Below, piece after piece: positions 9,901 through 23,700 of a DNA stretch of 64,000 nt. Origin of the DNA: Setophaga petechia (lineage: Eukaryota > Chordata > Aves > Passeriformes > Parulidae); NCBI GenBank assembly GCA_024362935.1, contig JANCRA010000016.1, positions 21,311,165 to 21,375,164 of the forward strand. The letters run 5' to 3'. The notes under the pieces are model-generated. The model was not told the DNA's origin, ran no database searches, and was given only the letters and a program-made list of their open reading frames with translations. Made by a program: the position numbers and the translations under genes. Position 1 is the first letter of the stretch; each line of letters begins with the position of its first letter.

Positions 9901-12900
9901 CTTCTTGCTCACTAAACGCTTCCTATCGTGTTCCAGAAGTTGCACAGAGGTCTGCAGTGTGTTTTCACACAAGAAAAAGAAAGTTGTCTAAGACGCCTTC
10001 CTTTCAAGTATTAATGTGAAGGGAAAGACAAGAGAGTGGGAAAGTACTGTTTTCTAGCACTTTACAAGCTGCTAACACAATCGCAGTGCTGTGCAGCAAT
10101 TAGCTTGTCAATGCACGGCAGTAAGTGTTTCTTGATACCTACATCTGAGCAAATAGCTTTTTCACTTTGTCTCGCAAGGGGAAAACGTTGCTGCTCACTA
10201 AACAACTTCCATCGTGTTGTAGAAGTTCCACAGAGGGCTGCAGTGTGTTTTGCAAAATGTAAAAGAAAGTTGTCTAAGACGCCTTCCTTTCAAGTATTAA
10301 TGTGAAGGGAAAGGCAAGAGAGTGGGAAAGTACTGTTTTCTAGCACTTTGCAAGCTGCTAACACAGTCCTAGTGCTGTGTAGCAGTTAGCTGTTCAGTGC
10401 ACTGCAGTAAGTGTTTCTTGTCACCTACATCTAAGCAAAAAGCTTTTTTACTATGTCTCGCAAGGAGAAAACCTTCTTGCTCACTAAACATCTCCTATCG
10501 TGTTCTAGAAGTTGCACAGAGGGCTGCAGTGTGTTCTGTAACAAGAAAAAGAAAGTTGTCTAAGACGCCTTCCTTTCAAGTATTAATGTGAAGGGAAAGG
10601 CAAGAGAGTGGGAAAGTACTGTTTTCTAGCACTTTGCAAGCTGCTAACACTATCCCAGTGCTGTGTAGCAATTAGCTTGTCAGTGCACGGCAGTAAGTGT
10701 TTCTTGATACCTACATCTGAGCAAATAGCTTTTTCACTTTGTCTCGCAAGGGGAAAACGTTGCTGCTCACTAAACAACTTCCATCGTGTTGTAGAAGTTG
10801 CACAGACGGCTGCAGTGTGTTTTACAAAATGTAAAAGAAAGTTGTCTAAGACGCCTTCCTTTCAAGTATTAATGTGAAGGGAAAGGCAAGAGAGTGGGAA
10901 AGTACTGTTTTCTAGCACTTTGCAAGCTGCTAACACAGTCCTAGTGCTGTGTAGCAGTTAGCTGTTCAGTGCACTGCAGTAAGTGTTTCTTGTCACCTAC
11001 ATCTAAGCAAAAAGCTTTTTCACTATGTCTCGCAAGGAGAAAACCTTCCTGCTCACTAAACATTTCCTATCGTGTTGTAGATATTGCAGAGAAGGCTGCA
11101 GAGTTTTTTGACACAAGAAAAAGAAAGTTGTCTAAGATGCTTTCCTTTCAAATATTAATGTGAAGGGAAAGGCAAGAGAGTGGGAAAGTACTGTTTTCTA
11201 GCACTTTGCAGGCTGCTAACACAATGGCAGTGCTGTGTAGCAGTTAGCTTTTCAGTGCACTGCAGTAAGTGTTTCTTCTCACCTACATCTAAGCAAATAG
11301 CTTTTTCACTATGTCTCGCAAGGAGAAAACCTTCTTGCTCACTAAACATCTCCTATCGTGTTCTAGGAGTTGCACAGAGGGCTGCAGTGTGTTTTGACAC
11401 AAGAAAAAGAAAGTTGTCTAAGACGCCTTCCATTCAAGTATTAATGTGAAGGGAAAGACAAGAGAGTGGGAAAGTACTGTTTTCTAGCACTCTGCAAGCT
11501 GCTAACACAATCGCAGTGCTGTGTAGCAATTAGCTTGTCAGTGCACGGCAGTAAGTGTTTCTTGATACCTACATCTGAGCAAATAGCTTTTTCACTTTGT
11601 CTCGCAAGGGGAAAACGTTGCTGCTCACTAAACAACTTCCATCGTGTTGTAGAAGTTGCACAGAGGGCTGCAGTGTCTTCTGTAACAAGAAAAAGAAAGT
11701 TGTCTAAGACGCCTTCCTTTCAAGTATTAATGTGAAGGGAAAGGCAAGAGAGTGAGAAAGTACTGTTTTCTAGCACTTTGCAAGCTGCTAACACAATCCC
11801 AGTGCTGTGTAGCAATTAGCTTGTCAGTGCACTGCAGTAAGTGTTTCTTGATACCTACATCTGAGCAAATAGCTTTTTCACTTTGTCTCGCAAGGAGAAA
11901 ACCTTCCTGCTCACTAAACATTTCCTATCGTGTTCTAGAAGTTGCACAGAGGGCTGCAGTGTGTTTTGCAAAATGTAAAAGAAAGTTGTCTAAGATGCCT
12001 TCCTTTCAAGTATTAATGTGAAGGGAAAGGCAAGAGAGTGGGAAAGTACTGTTTTCTAGCACTTTGCAAGCTGCTAACACAGTCCTAGTGCTGTGTAGCA
12101 GTTAGCTGTTCAGTGCACTGCAGTAAGTGTTTCTTGTCACCTACATCTAAGCAAAAAGCTTTTTCACTATGTCTCGCAAGGAGAAAACCTTCCTGCTCAC
12201 TAAACAACTTCCATCGTGTTGTAGATGTTGCAGAGAGGGCTGCAGAGTTTTTTGACACAAGAAAAAGAAAGTTGTCTAAGATGCCTTCCTTTCAAGTATT
12301 AATGTGAAGGGAAAGGCAAGAGAGTGGGAAAGTACTGTTTTCTAGCACTTTGCAGGCTGCTAACACAATCCCAGGGCTGTGTACCAATTAACTTGTCACT
12401 GCACTGCAGTAAGTGTTTCTTGTCACCTACATCTAAGCAAATAGCTTTTTCACTATGTCTCGCAAGGAGAAAACCTTCTTGCTCACTAAACATCTCCTAT
12501 CGTGTTCTAGAAGTTGCACAGAGGGCTGCAGTGTCTTCTGTAACAAGAAAAAGAAAGTTGTCTAAGACGCCTTCCTTTCAAGTATTAATGTGAAGGGAAA
12601 GGCAAGAGAGTGGGAAAGTACTGTTTTCTAGCACTTTGCAAGCTGCTAACACAATCCCAGTGCTGTGTAGCAATTAGCTTGTCAGTGCACGGCAGTAAGT
12701 GTTTCTTGATACCTACATCTGAGCAAACAGCTTTTTCACTTTATCTCGCAAGGGGAAAAGGTTGCTGCTCACTAAACAACTTCCATCATGTTGTAGAAGT
12801 TCCACAGAGGGCTGCAGTGTGTTTTGCAAAATGTAAAAGAAAGTTGTCTAAGACGCCTTCCTTTCAAGTATTAATGTGAAGGGAAAGGCAAGAGAGTGGG

Positions 12901-13480
12901 AAAGTACTGTTTTCTAGCACTTTGCAAGCTGCTAACACAATCCCAGTTCTGTGTAGCAATTAGCTTTTCAGTGTACTGCAGTAAGTGTTTCTTGTCACCT
13001 ACATCTGAGCAAATAGCTTTTTCACTATGTCTCGCAAGGAGAAAACCTTCCTGCTCACTAAACAACTTCCATCGTGTTGTAGATGTTGCAGAGAGGGCTG
13101 CAGAGTTTTTTGACACAAGAAAAAGAAAGTTGTCTAAGATGCCTTCCTTTCAAGTATTAATGTGAAGGGAAAGGCAAGAGAGTGGGAAAGTACTGTTTTC
13201 TAGCACTTTGCAGGCTGCTAACACAATCCCAGTGCTGTGTACCAATTAACTTGTCACTGCACTGCAGTAAGGGTTTCTTGTCACCTATATCTAAGCAAAA
13301 AGCTTTTTCACTATGTCTCGCAAGGAGAAAACCTTCTTGCTCACTAAACATTTCCTATCGTGTTCCAGAAGTTGCACAGAGGGCTGCAGTGTGTTTTGAC
13401 ACAAGAAAAAGAAAGTTGTCTAAGACGCCTTCCATTCAAGTATTAATGTGAAGGGAAAGGCAAGAGAGTGGCAAAGTACT
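6903..13480. repeat. 286 bp satellite array 1 (23 monomers)
   Basis: The distance from 6903 to 13481 is 6578 bp, exactly 23 x 286. The first monomer after the cassette carries the variants CACCCACATATAAG and, at 7150-7155, ATTAAA in place of ATTAAT. A type with CAGTCCTAG occurs near 8032, 10320, 10892 and 12036. The monomer near 9475 has GACTGAAG instead of GACACAAG (about 9678), and the next one carries GTAACCTATATC and AACGCTTCC. Most of the array reappears about 7.3-7.9 kb downstream. Confidence 0.97.
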
Positions 13481-14781
13481 GTTTTCTATCTCTTTGAAAG
13501 CTGCTTAACCAATCCCAGTTTTGTGCCGCTTCGTAGTTCGCCGTTCAGAAGCTGCCGCAGTCTCTGTTTCCCGGAGAAGGAGAAGACGCTTCTTGGCGCG
13601 AAGAATCTGGTGTCGTTACGCCGATCGCGGCGTGCTCCGGAGAACAGCTACGGCCGAGAGACACCCGGAAGCGGCGCTTAAAGGCACAGTGCTCCGTCTC
13701 CTGGTCTTTAGCGTCTCCTGCCGGCTACACCTTAGCAAAAAGCTTTTTCATTCTGTCTCGCCAGGAGAAACTGTGTCTGTTCACAAAAAACCTCCCATCG
13801 TGCTCTAGAGGTTGCAGGCAGCTCTGCAGAGTGTTTTGCAACAAGAAAAAGTAACTTGTCCAAAAAAGCCATCAATTCGAATGTTCCTGGAAAGGGAAAA
13901 TGCAGGAGAGCGGATAGGTACTGTTTTCTACCAGTTTGCAAGCTGGACACACAATCCCAGTGTTATACTACGATTGACTTTGCAGTGCACTGTAATAATT
14001 GCCTATTGTTACTACATCTAAGCCAATAGCGTTTGCATTATATCTCTTCAGGAGAAACTGTACCAGTTCAGAAAACAACTCTCATTTTTTCTAGAAGTTG
14101 CACGGAGGTGTGCAGAGTGTTTTGCAAGAAGCAAAAGAAAGTTGTCCAAAACTGCTGCCATTCGAATAGTAATGCGAATGGAAAAGGCAGGAAAGTGGAA
14201 AGCTGCTGTTTTCTATCTGTTTGTAAGCTGCTTACACAATCCCAGAGTTGTGCAGCAATTAGTTTTTCAGTGCACTGTAGTAGGTGCCTCTTTTCACCTG
14301 CATCTAAGCAAATTGCTTTTTCCCCATGTCTCGCAAGGAGAAACTGAGCCAGTTCAGAAAACATCTCCCATCGAGTTCTAGAGATTGCAGGCAGGTGTGC
14401 AGAGTGTTTTGCAAGAAGCAAAAGAAAGTTGTCCAAAACGCCTTGCATTCAGATAGAAATGTGAATAGAAAAGGCAGGAGAAGGGAGAGGTACTGTTTTC
14501 TATCAGTTTGCAACCTGCTTACACAATCTGCGTGTTGTGCAGCAATTAGCTTGCAGTGCACTGTAGTAGGTGCCTCTTTTCACCTATATCTAAGCAAATT
14601 GCTTTTTCCCCATGTCTTGCAAAGAGAAACTGAGCCAGTTCAGAAAATATCTCCCATCGACTTCTAGAGATTGCAGGCAGGTGTGCAGAGCGTTTTGCAA
14701 GAAGCCAAAGAAAGTTGTCTAAAATTCTTTCCATTCGAATAGCAATGTGCATGGAAAAGGCAGGAAGAGTGGAAAGGTACT
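13481..14781. repeat. Cassette 2: 1301 bp composite
   Basis: It has the same four-unit layout as cassette 1 (register at 13481, 13923, 14208, 14495 and 14782). It shares the AACCAATC start with cassette 1 and differs from it at very few positions, for example C at 14743 where cassette 1 has T at 6864. The same monomer types flank it on both sides, as expected if the whole block was copied together. Confidence 0.95.
13527..13723. promoter_or_regulatory. CpG-rich, promoter-like segment of cassette 2
   Basis: This is the counterpart of 5648-5844 at offset 7879, with every CpG and the E2F-, ETS- and TTAAA-like motifs intact. The CCAAT box lies at 13509-13513. No difference from the first copy was noticed. 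Confidence 0.5.
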
Positions 14782-17700
14782 GTTTTCTATCACTTTGCAA
14801 GCTGCTAACACAATTCTAGTTCTGTGTAGCAATTAGCTGTTCAGTGCACTGCAGTAAGTGTTTCTTGTCACCCACATATAAGCAAATAGCTTTTTCACTA
14901 TGTCTCGCAAGGAGAAAACCTTCCTGCTCACTAAACAACTTCCATCGTGTTGTAGATGTTGCAGAGAGGGCTGCAGAGTTTTTTGACACAAGAAAAAAAA
15001 AGTTGTCTAAGATGCCTTCCTTTCAAGTATTAAAGTGAAGGGAAAGGCAAGAGAGTGGGAAAGTACTGTTTTCTAGCACTTTGCAAGCTGCTAACACAAT
15101 CGCAGTGCTGTGTAGCAATTAGCTTGTCAGTGCACGGCAGTAAGTGTTTCTTGATACCTACATCTGAGCAAATAGCTTTTTCACTTTGTCTCGCAAGGAG
15201 AAAACCTTCCTGCTCACTAAACAACTTCCATCGTGTTGTAGAAGTTGCACAGAGGGCTGCAGTGTGTTTTGCAAAATGTAAAAGAAAGTTGTCTAAGACG
15301 CCTTCCTTTCAAGTATTAATGTGAAGGGAAAGGCAAGAGAGTGGGAAAGTACTGTTTTCTAGCACTTTGCAAGCTGCTAACACAGTCCTAGTGCTGTGTA
15401 GCAGTTAGCTGTTCAGTGCACTGCAGTAAGTGTTTCTTGTCACCTACATCTAAGCAAAAAGCTTTTTCACTATGTCTCGCAAGGAGAAAACCTTCCTGCT
15501 CACTAAACAACTTCCATCGTGTTGTAGATGTTGCAGAGAGGGCTGCAGAGTTTTTTGACACAAGAAAAAGAAAGTTGTCTAAGATGCCTTCCTTTCAAGT
15601 ATTAATGTGAAGGGAAAGGCAAGAGAGTGGGAAAGTACTGTTTTCTAGCACTTTGCAGGCTGCTAACACAATCCCAGTGCTGTGTACCAATTAACTTGTC
15701 ACTGCACTGCAGTAAGTGTTTCTTGTCACCTACATCTAAGCAAATAGCTTTTTCACTATGTCTCGCAAGGAGAAAACCTTCCTGCTCACTAAACATCTCC
15801 TATCGTGTTCTAGAAGTTGCACAGAGGGCTGCAGTGTCTTCTGTAACAAGAAAAAGAAAGTTGTCTAAGACGCCTTCCTTTAGAGTATTAATGTGAAGGG
15901 AAAGGCAAGAGAGTGGGAAAGTACTGTTTTCTAGCACTTTGCAAGCTGCTAACACAATCCCAGTTCTGTGTAGCAATTAGCTTGTCAGTGCACGGCAGTA
16001 AGTGTTTCTTGATACCTACATCTGAGCAAATAGCTTTTTCACTTTGTCTCGCAAGGGGAAAACGTTGCTGCTCACTAAACAACTTCCATCATGTTGTAGA
16101 AGTTCCACAGAGGGCTGCAGTGTGTTTTGCAAAATGTAAAAGAAAGTTGTCTAAGACGCCTTCCTTTCAAGTATTAATGTGAAGGGAAAGGCAAGAGAGT
16201 GGGAAAGTACTGTTTTCTAGCACTTTGCAAGCTGCTAACACAATCCCAGTTCTGTGTAGCAATTAGCTTTTCAGTGCACTGCAGTAAGTGTTTCTTGTCA
16301 CCTACATCTAAGCAAATAGCTTTTTCACTATGTCTCGCAAGGAGAAAACCTTCCTGCTCACTAAACAACTTCCATCGTGTTGTAGATGTTGCAGAGAGGG
16401 CTGCAGAGTTTTTTGACACAAGAAAAAGAAAGTTGTCTAAGATGCCTTCCTTTCAAGTATTAATGTGAAGGGAAAGGCAAGAGAGTGGGAAAGTACTGTT
16501 TTCTAGCACTTTGCAGGCTGCTAACACAATCCCAGTGCTGTGTACCAATTAACTTGTCACTGCACTGCAGTAAGGGTTTCTTGTCACCTATATCTAAGCA
16601 AATAGCTTTTTCACTATGTCTCGCAAGGAGAAAACCTTCTTGCTTACTAAACATCTCCTATCGTGTTCTAGAAGTTGCACAGAGGGCTGCAGTGTGTTCT
16701 GTAACAAGAAAAAGAAAGTTGTCTAAGACGCCTTCCTTTCAAGTATTAATGTGAAGGGAAAGGCAAGAGAGTGGGAAAGTACTGTTTTCTAGCACTTTGC
16801 AAGCTGCTAACACAATCCCAGTTCTGTGTAGCAATTAGCTGTTCAGTGCACTGCAGTAAGTGTTTCTTGTCACCTACATCTAAGCAAATAGCTTTTTCAC
16901 TATGTCTCGCAAGGAGAAAACCTTCCTGCTCACTAAACAACTTCCATCGTGTTGTAGATGTTGCAGAGAGGGCTGCAGAGTTTTTTGACTGAAGAAAAAG
17001 AAAGTTCTCTAAGATGCCTTCCTTTCAAGTATTAATGTGAAGGGAAAGGCAAGAGAGTGGGAAAGTACTGTTTTCTAGCACTTTGCAGGCTGCTAACACA
17101 ATCCCAGTGCTGTGTACCAATTAACTTGTCACTGCACTGCAGTAAGAGTTTCTTGTAACCTATATCTAAGCAAATAGCTTTTTCACTATGTCTTGCAAGG
17201 AGAAAACCTTCTTGCTCACTAAACGCTTCCTATCGTGTTCCAGAAGTTGCACAGAGGTCTGCAGTGTGTTTTCACACAAGAAAAAGAAAGTTGTCTAAGA
17301 CGCCTTCCTTTCAAGTATTAATGTGAAGGGAAAGACAAGAGAGTGGGAAAGTACTGTTTTCTAGCACTTTACAAGCTGCTAACACAATCGCAGTGCTGTG
17401 CAGCAATTAGCTTGTCAATGCACGGCAGTAAGTGTTTCTTGATACCTACATCTGAGCAAATAGCTTTTTCACTTTGTCTCGCAAGGGGAAAACGTTGCTG
17501 CTCACTAAACAACTTCCATCGTGTTGTAGAAGTTCCACAGAGGGCTGCAGTGTGTTTTGCAAAATGTAAAAGAAAGTTGTCTAAGACGCCTTCCTTTCAA
17601 GTATTAATGTGAAGGGAAAGGCAAGAGAGTGGGAAAGTACTGTTTTCTAGCACTTTGCAAGCTGCTAACACAGTCCTAGTGCTGTGTAGCAGTTAGCTGT

Positions 17701-20700
17701 TCAGTGCACTGCAGTAAGTGTTTCTTGTCACCTACATCTAAGCAAAAAGCTTTTTTACTATGTCTCGCAAGGAGAAAACCTTCTTGCTCACTAAACATCT
17801 CCTATCGTGTTCTAGAAGTTGCACAGAGGGCTGCAGTGTGTTCTGTAACAAGAAAAAGAAAGTTGTCTAAGACGCCTTCCTTTCAAGTATTAATGTGAAG
17901 GGAAAGGCAAGAGAGTGGGAAAGTACTGTTTTCTAGCACTTTGCAAGCTGCTAACACTATCCCAGTGCTGTGTAGCAATTAGCTTGTCAGTGCACGGCAG
18001 TAAGTGTTTCTTGATACCTACATCTGAGCAAATAGCTTTTTCACTTTGTCTCGCAAGGGGAAAACGTTGCTGCTCACTAAACAACTTCCATCGTGTTGTA
18101 GAAGTTGCACAGACGGCTGCAGTGTGTTTTACAAAATGTAAAAGAAAGTTGTCTAAGACGCCTTCCTTTCAAGTATTAATGTGAAGGGAAAGGCAAGAGA
18201 GTGGGAAAGTACTGTTTTCTAGCACTTTGCAAGCTGCTAACACAGTCCTAGTGCTGTGTAGCAGTTAGCTGTTCAGTGCACTGCAGTAAGTGTTTCTTGT
18301 CACCTACATCTAAGCAAAAAGCTTTTTCACTATGTCTCGCAAGGAGAAAACCTTCCTGCTCACTAAACATTTCCTATCGTGTTGTAGATATTGCAGAGAA
18401 GGCTGCAGAGTTTTTTGACACAAGAAAAAGAAAGTTGTCTAAGATGCTTTCCTTTCAAATATTAATGTGAAGGGAAAGGCAAGAGAGTGGGAAAGTACTG
18501 TTTTCTAGCACTTTGCAGGCTGCTAACACAATGGCAGTGCTGTGTAGCAGTTAGCTTTTCAGTGCACTGCAGTAAGTGTTTCTTCTCACCTACATCTAAG
18601 CAAATAGCTTTTTCACTATGTCTCGCAAGGAGAAAACCTTCTTGCTCACTAAACATCTCCTATCGTGTTCTAGGAGTTGCACAGAGGGCTGCAGTGTGTT
18701 TTGACACAAGAAAAAGAAAGTTGTCTAAGACGCCTTCCATTCAAGTATTAATGTGAAGGGAAAGACAAGAGAGTGGGAAAGTACTGTTTTCTAGCACTCT
18801 GCAAGCTGCTAACACAATCGCAGTGCTGTGTAGCAATTAGCTTGTCAGTGCACGGCAGTAAGTGTTTCTTGATACCTACATCTGAGCAAATAGCTTTTTC
18901 ACTTTGTCTCGCAAGGGGAAAACGTTGCTGCTCACTAAACAACTTCCATCGTGTTGTAGAAGTTGCACAGAGGGCTGCAGTGTCTTCTGTAACAAGAAAA
19001 AGAAAGTTGTCTAAGACGCCTTCCTTTCAAGTATTAATGTGAAGGGAAAGGCAAGAGAGTGAGAAAGTACTGTTTTCTAGCACTTTGCAAGCTGCTAACA
19101 CAATCCCAGTGCTGTGTAGCAATTAGCTTGTCAGTGCACTGCAGTAAGTGTTTCTTGATACCTACATCTGAGCAAATAGCTTTTTCACTTTGTCTCGCAA
19201 GGAGAAAACCTTCCTGCTCACTAAACATTTCCTATCGTGTTCTAGAAGTTGCACAGAGGGCTGCAGTGTGTTTTGCAAAATGTAAAAGAAAGTTGTCTAA
19301 GACGCCTTTCTTTCTAGTATTAATGTGAAGGGAAAGGCAAGAGAGTGGGAAAGTACTGTTTTCTAGCACTTTGCAAGCTGCTAACACAGTCCTAGTCCTG
19401 TGTAGCAGTTAGCTGTTCAGTGCACTGCAGTAAGTGTTTCTTGTCACCTACATCTAAGCAAAAAGCTTTTTTACTATGTCTCGCTAGGAGAAAACCTTCT
19501 TGCTCACTAAACATCTCCTATCGTGTTCTAGAAGTTGCACAGAGGGCTGCAGTGTGTTCTGTAACAAGAAAAAGAAAGTTGTCTAAGACGCCTTCCTTTC
19601 AAGTATTAATGTGAAGGGAAAGGCAAGAGAGTGGGAAAGTACTGTTTTCTAGCACTTTGCAAGCTGCTAACACAATCCCAGTGCTGTGTAGCAATTAGCT
19701 TGTCAGTGCACGGCAGTAAGTGTTTCTTGATACCTACATCTGAGCAAATAGCTTTTTCACTTTGTCTCGCAAGGGGAAAACGTTGCTGCTCACTAAACAA
19801 CTTCCATCGTGTTGTAGAAGTTGCACAGACGGCTGCAGTGTGTTTTACAAAATGTAAAAGAAAGTTGTCTAAGACGCCTTCCTTTCAAGTATTAATGTGA
19901 AGGGAAAGGCAAGAGAGTGGGAAAGTACTGTTTTCTAGCACTTTGCAAGCTGCTAACACAGTCCTAGTGCTGTGTAGCAGTTAGCTGTTCAGTGCACGGC
20001 AGTAAGTGTTTCTTGTCACCTACATCTAAGCAAATAGCTTTTTCACTATGTCTCGCAAGGAGAAAACCTTCTTGCTCACTAAACAACTTCCATCGTGTTG
20101 TAGATGTTGCAGAGAGGGCTGCAGAGTTTTTTGACACAAGAAAAAGAAAGTTGTCTAAGACGCCTTCCTTTCAAGTATTAATGTGAAGGGAAAGGCAAGA
20201 GAGTGGGAAAGTACTGTTTTCTAGCACTTTGCAGGCTGCTAACACAATCCCAGTGCTGTGTACCAATTAACTTGTCACTGCACTGCAGTAAGGGTTTCTT
20301 GTCACCTATATCTAAGCAAAAAGCTTTTTCACTATGTCTCGCAAGGAGAAAACCTTCCTGCTCACTAAACATTTCCTATCGTGTTCCAGAAGTTGCACAG
20401 AGGGCTGCAGTGTGTTTTGACACAAGAAAAAGAAAGTTGTCTAAGACGCCTTCCATTCAAGTATTAATGTGAAGGGAAAGGCAAGAGAGTGGGAAAGTAC
20501 TGTTTTCTAGCACTCTACAAGCTGCTAACACAATCGCAGTGCTGTGTAGCAATTAGCTTGTCAGTGTACGGCAGTAAGTGTTTCTTGATACCTACATCTG
20601 AGAAAATACCTTTTCCACTTTGTGTCGCAAGGGGAAAACGTTGCTGCTCACTAAACAACTTCCATCGTGTTGTAGATGTTGCAGAGAGGGCTGCAGAGTT

Positions 20701-23700
20701 TTTTGACACAAGAAAAAGAAAGTTGTCTAAGATGCCTTCCTTTCAAGTATTAATGTGAAGGGAAAGGCAAGAGAGTGGGAAAGTACTGTTTTCTAGCACT
20801 TTGCAAGCTGCTAACACAATCGCAGTTCTGTGTAGCAAGTAGCTTTTCAGTGCACTGCAGTAAGTGTTTCTTCTCACCTACATCTAAGCAAATAGCTTTT
20901 TCACTTTGTCTCGCAAGGAGAAAACGTTGCTGCTCACTAAACATTTCCTATCGTGTTCTAGAAGTTGCACAGAGGGCTGCAGTGTGTTTTGCAAAATATA
21001 AAAGAAAGTTGTCTAAGACGCCTTCCTTTCAAGTATTAATGTGAAGGGAAAGGCAAGAGAGTGGGAAAGTACTGTTTTCTAGCACTTTGCAAGCTGCTAA
21101 CACAGTCCTAGTGCTGTGTAGCAGTTAGCTGTTCAGTGCACTGCAGTAAGTGTTTCTTGTCACCTACATCTAAGCAAAAAGCTTTTTCACTATGTCTCGC
21201 AAGGAGAAAACCTTCTTGCTCACTAAACATCTCCTATCGTGTTCTAGAAGTTGCAACGAGGGCTGCAGTGTGTTCTGTAACAAGAAAAAGAAAGTTGTCT
21301 AAGACGCCTTCCTTTAGAGTATTAATGTGAAGGGAAAGGCAAGAGAGTGGGAAAGTACTGTTTTCTAGCACTTTGCAAGCTGCTAACACAATCCCAGTTC
21401 TGTGTAGCAATTAGCTGTTCAGTGCACTGCAGTAAGTGTTTCTTGTCACCTACATCTAAGCAAAAAGCTTTTTCACTATGTCTCGCAAGGAGAAAACCTT
21501 CCTGCTCACTAAACAACTTCCATCGTGTTGTAGATGTTGCAGAGAGGGCTGCAGAGTTTTTTGACACAAGAAAAAGAAAGTTGTCTAAGATGCCTTCCTT
21601 TCAAGTATTAATGTGAAGGGAAAGGCAAGAGAGTGGGAAAGTACTGTTTTCTAGCACTTTGCAGGCTGCTAACACAATCCCAGTGCTGTGTACCAATTAA
21701 CTTGTCACTGCACTGCAGTAAGTGTTTCTTGTCACCTACATCTAAGCAAATAGCTTTTTCACTATGTCTTGCAAGGAGAAAACCTTCTTGCTCACTAAAC
21801 ATCTCCTATCGTGTTCTAGAAGTTGCAAAGAGGGCTGCAGTGTCTTCTGTAACAAGAAAAAGAAAGTTGTCTAAGACGCCTTCCTTTCAAGTATTAATGT
21901 GAAGGGAAAGGCAAGAGAGTGGGAAAGTACTGTTTTCTAGCACTTTGCAAGCTGCTAACACAATCCCAGTGCTGTGTAGCAATTAGCTTGTCAGTGCACG
22001 GCAGTAAGTGTTTCTTGATACCTACATCTGAGCAAATAGCTTTTTCACTTTGTCTCGCAAGGGGAAAACGTTGCTGCTCACTAAACAACTTCCATCGTGT
22101 TGTAGAAGTTGCACAGACGGCTGCAGTGTGTTTTACAAAATGTAAAAGAAAGTTGTCTAAGACGCCTTCCTTTCAAGTATTAATGTGAAGGGAAAGGCAA
22201 GAGAGTGGGAAAGTACAGTTTTCTAGCACTTTGCAAGCTGCTAACACAGTCCTAGTGCTGTGTAGCAGTTAGCTGTTCAGTGCACTGCAGTAAGTGTTTC
22301 TTGTCACCTACATCTAAGCAAAAAGCTTTTTCACTATGTCTCGCAAGGAGAAAACCTTCCTGCTCACTAAACAACTTCCATCGTGTTGTAGATATTGCAG
22401 AGAAGGCTGCAGAGTTTTTTGACATAAGAAAAAGAAAGTAGTCTAAGATGCTTTCCTTTCAAATATTAATGTGAAGGGAAAGGCAAGAGAGTGGGAAAGT
22501 ACTGTTTTCTAGCACTTTGCAGGCTGCTAACACAATGGCAGTGCTGTGTAGCAGTTAGCTTTTCAGTGCACTGCAGTAAGTGTTTCTTCTCACCTACATC
22601 TAAGCAAATAGCTTTTTCACTATGTCTCGCAAGGAGAAAACCTTCTTGCTCACTAAACATCTCCTATCGTGTTCTAGGAGTTGCACAGAGGGCTGCAGTG
22701 TGTTCTGTAACAAGAAAAAGAAAGTTGTCTAAGACGCCTTCCTTTCAAGTATTAATGTGAAGGGAAAGGCAAGAGAGTGGGAAAGTACTGTTTTCTAGCA
22801 ATTTGCAAGCTGCTAACACAATCCCAGTTCTGTGTAGCAATTAGCTGTTCAGTGCACTGCAGTAAGTGTTTCTTGTCACCTACATCTAAGCAAATAGCTT
22901 TTTCACTATGTCTCGCAAGGAGAAAACCTTCCTGCTCACTAAACAACTTCCATCGTGTTGTAGATGTTGCAGAGAGGGCTGCAGAGTTTTTTGACACAAG
23001 AAAAAGAAAGTTGTCTAAGACGCCTTCCATTCAAGTATTAATGTGAAGGGAAAGACAAGAGAGTGGGAAAGTACTGTTTTCTAGCACTCTGCAAGCTGCT
23101 AACACAATCGCAGTGCTGTGTAGCAATTAGCTTGTCAGTGCACGGCAGTAAGTGTTTCTTGATACCTACATCTGAGCAAATAGCTTTTTCACTTTGTCTC
23201 GCAAGGGGAAAACGTTGCTGCTCACTAAACAACTTCCATCGTGTTGTAGAAGTTGCACAGAGGGCTGCAGTGTCTTCTGTAACAAGAAAAAGAAACTTGT
23301 CTAAGACGCCTTCCTTTCAAGTATTAATGTGAAGGGAAAGGCAAGAGAGTGGGAAAGTACTGTTTTCTAGCACTTTGCAAGCTGCTAACACAATCGCAGT
23401 TCTGTGTAGCAATTAGCTTTTCAGTGCACTGCAGTAAGTGTTTCTTGATACCTACATCTGAGCAAATAGCTTTTTCACTTTGTCTCGCAAGGAGAAAACC
23501 TTCCTGCTCACTAAACATTTCCTATCGTGTTCTAGAAGTTGCACAGAGGGCTGCAGTGTGTTTTGCAAAATGTAAAAGAAAGTTGTCTAAGACGCCTTCC
23601 TTTCAAGTATTAATGTGAAGGGAAAGGCAAGAGAGTGGGAAAGTACTGTTTTCTAGCACTTTGCAAGCTGCTAACACAGTCCTAGTGCTGTGTAGCAGTT

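Larger units (their letters stand above)
3955..19302. repeat. Tandem duplication of a ~7.9 kb block containing one cassette
   Basis: Unit 1 (about 3955-11833) and unit 2 (about 11834-19302) match almost base for base. The offset is 7879 bp from 3955 through cassette 1 to about 7506. It then becomes 7307 bp for about 8078-11995, so copy 2 lacks two monomers (572 bp). Shared private variants support this, for example the GACTGAAG change (about 9678 and 16985) and the TTTTTTACTATG change (10446 and 17753). Few substitutions separate the copies, such as GCGAAG at about 4997 versus GTGAAG at about 12876. The edges are judged by eye to within tens of bases. Confidence 0.88.
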
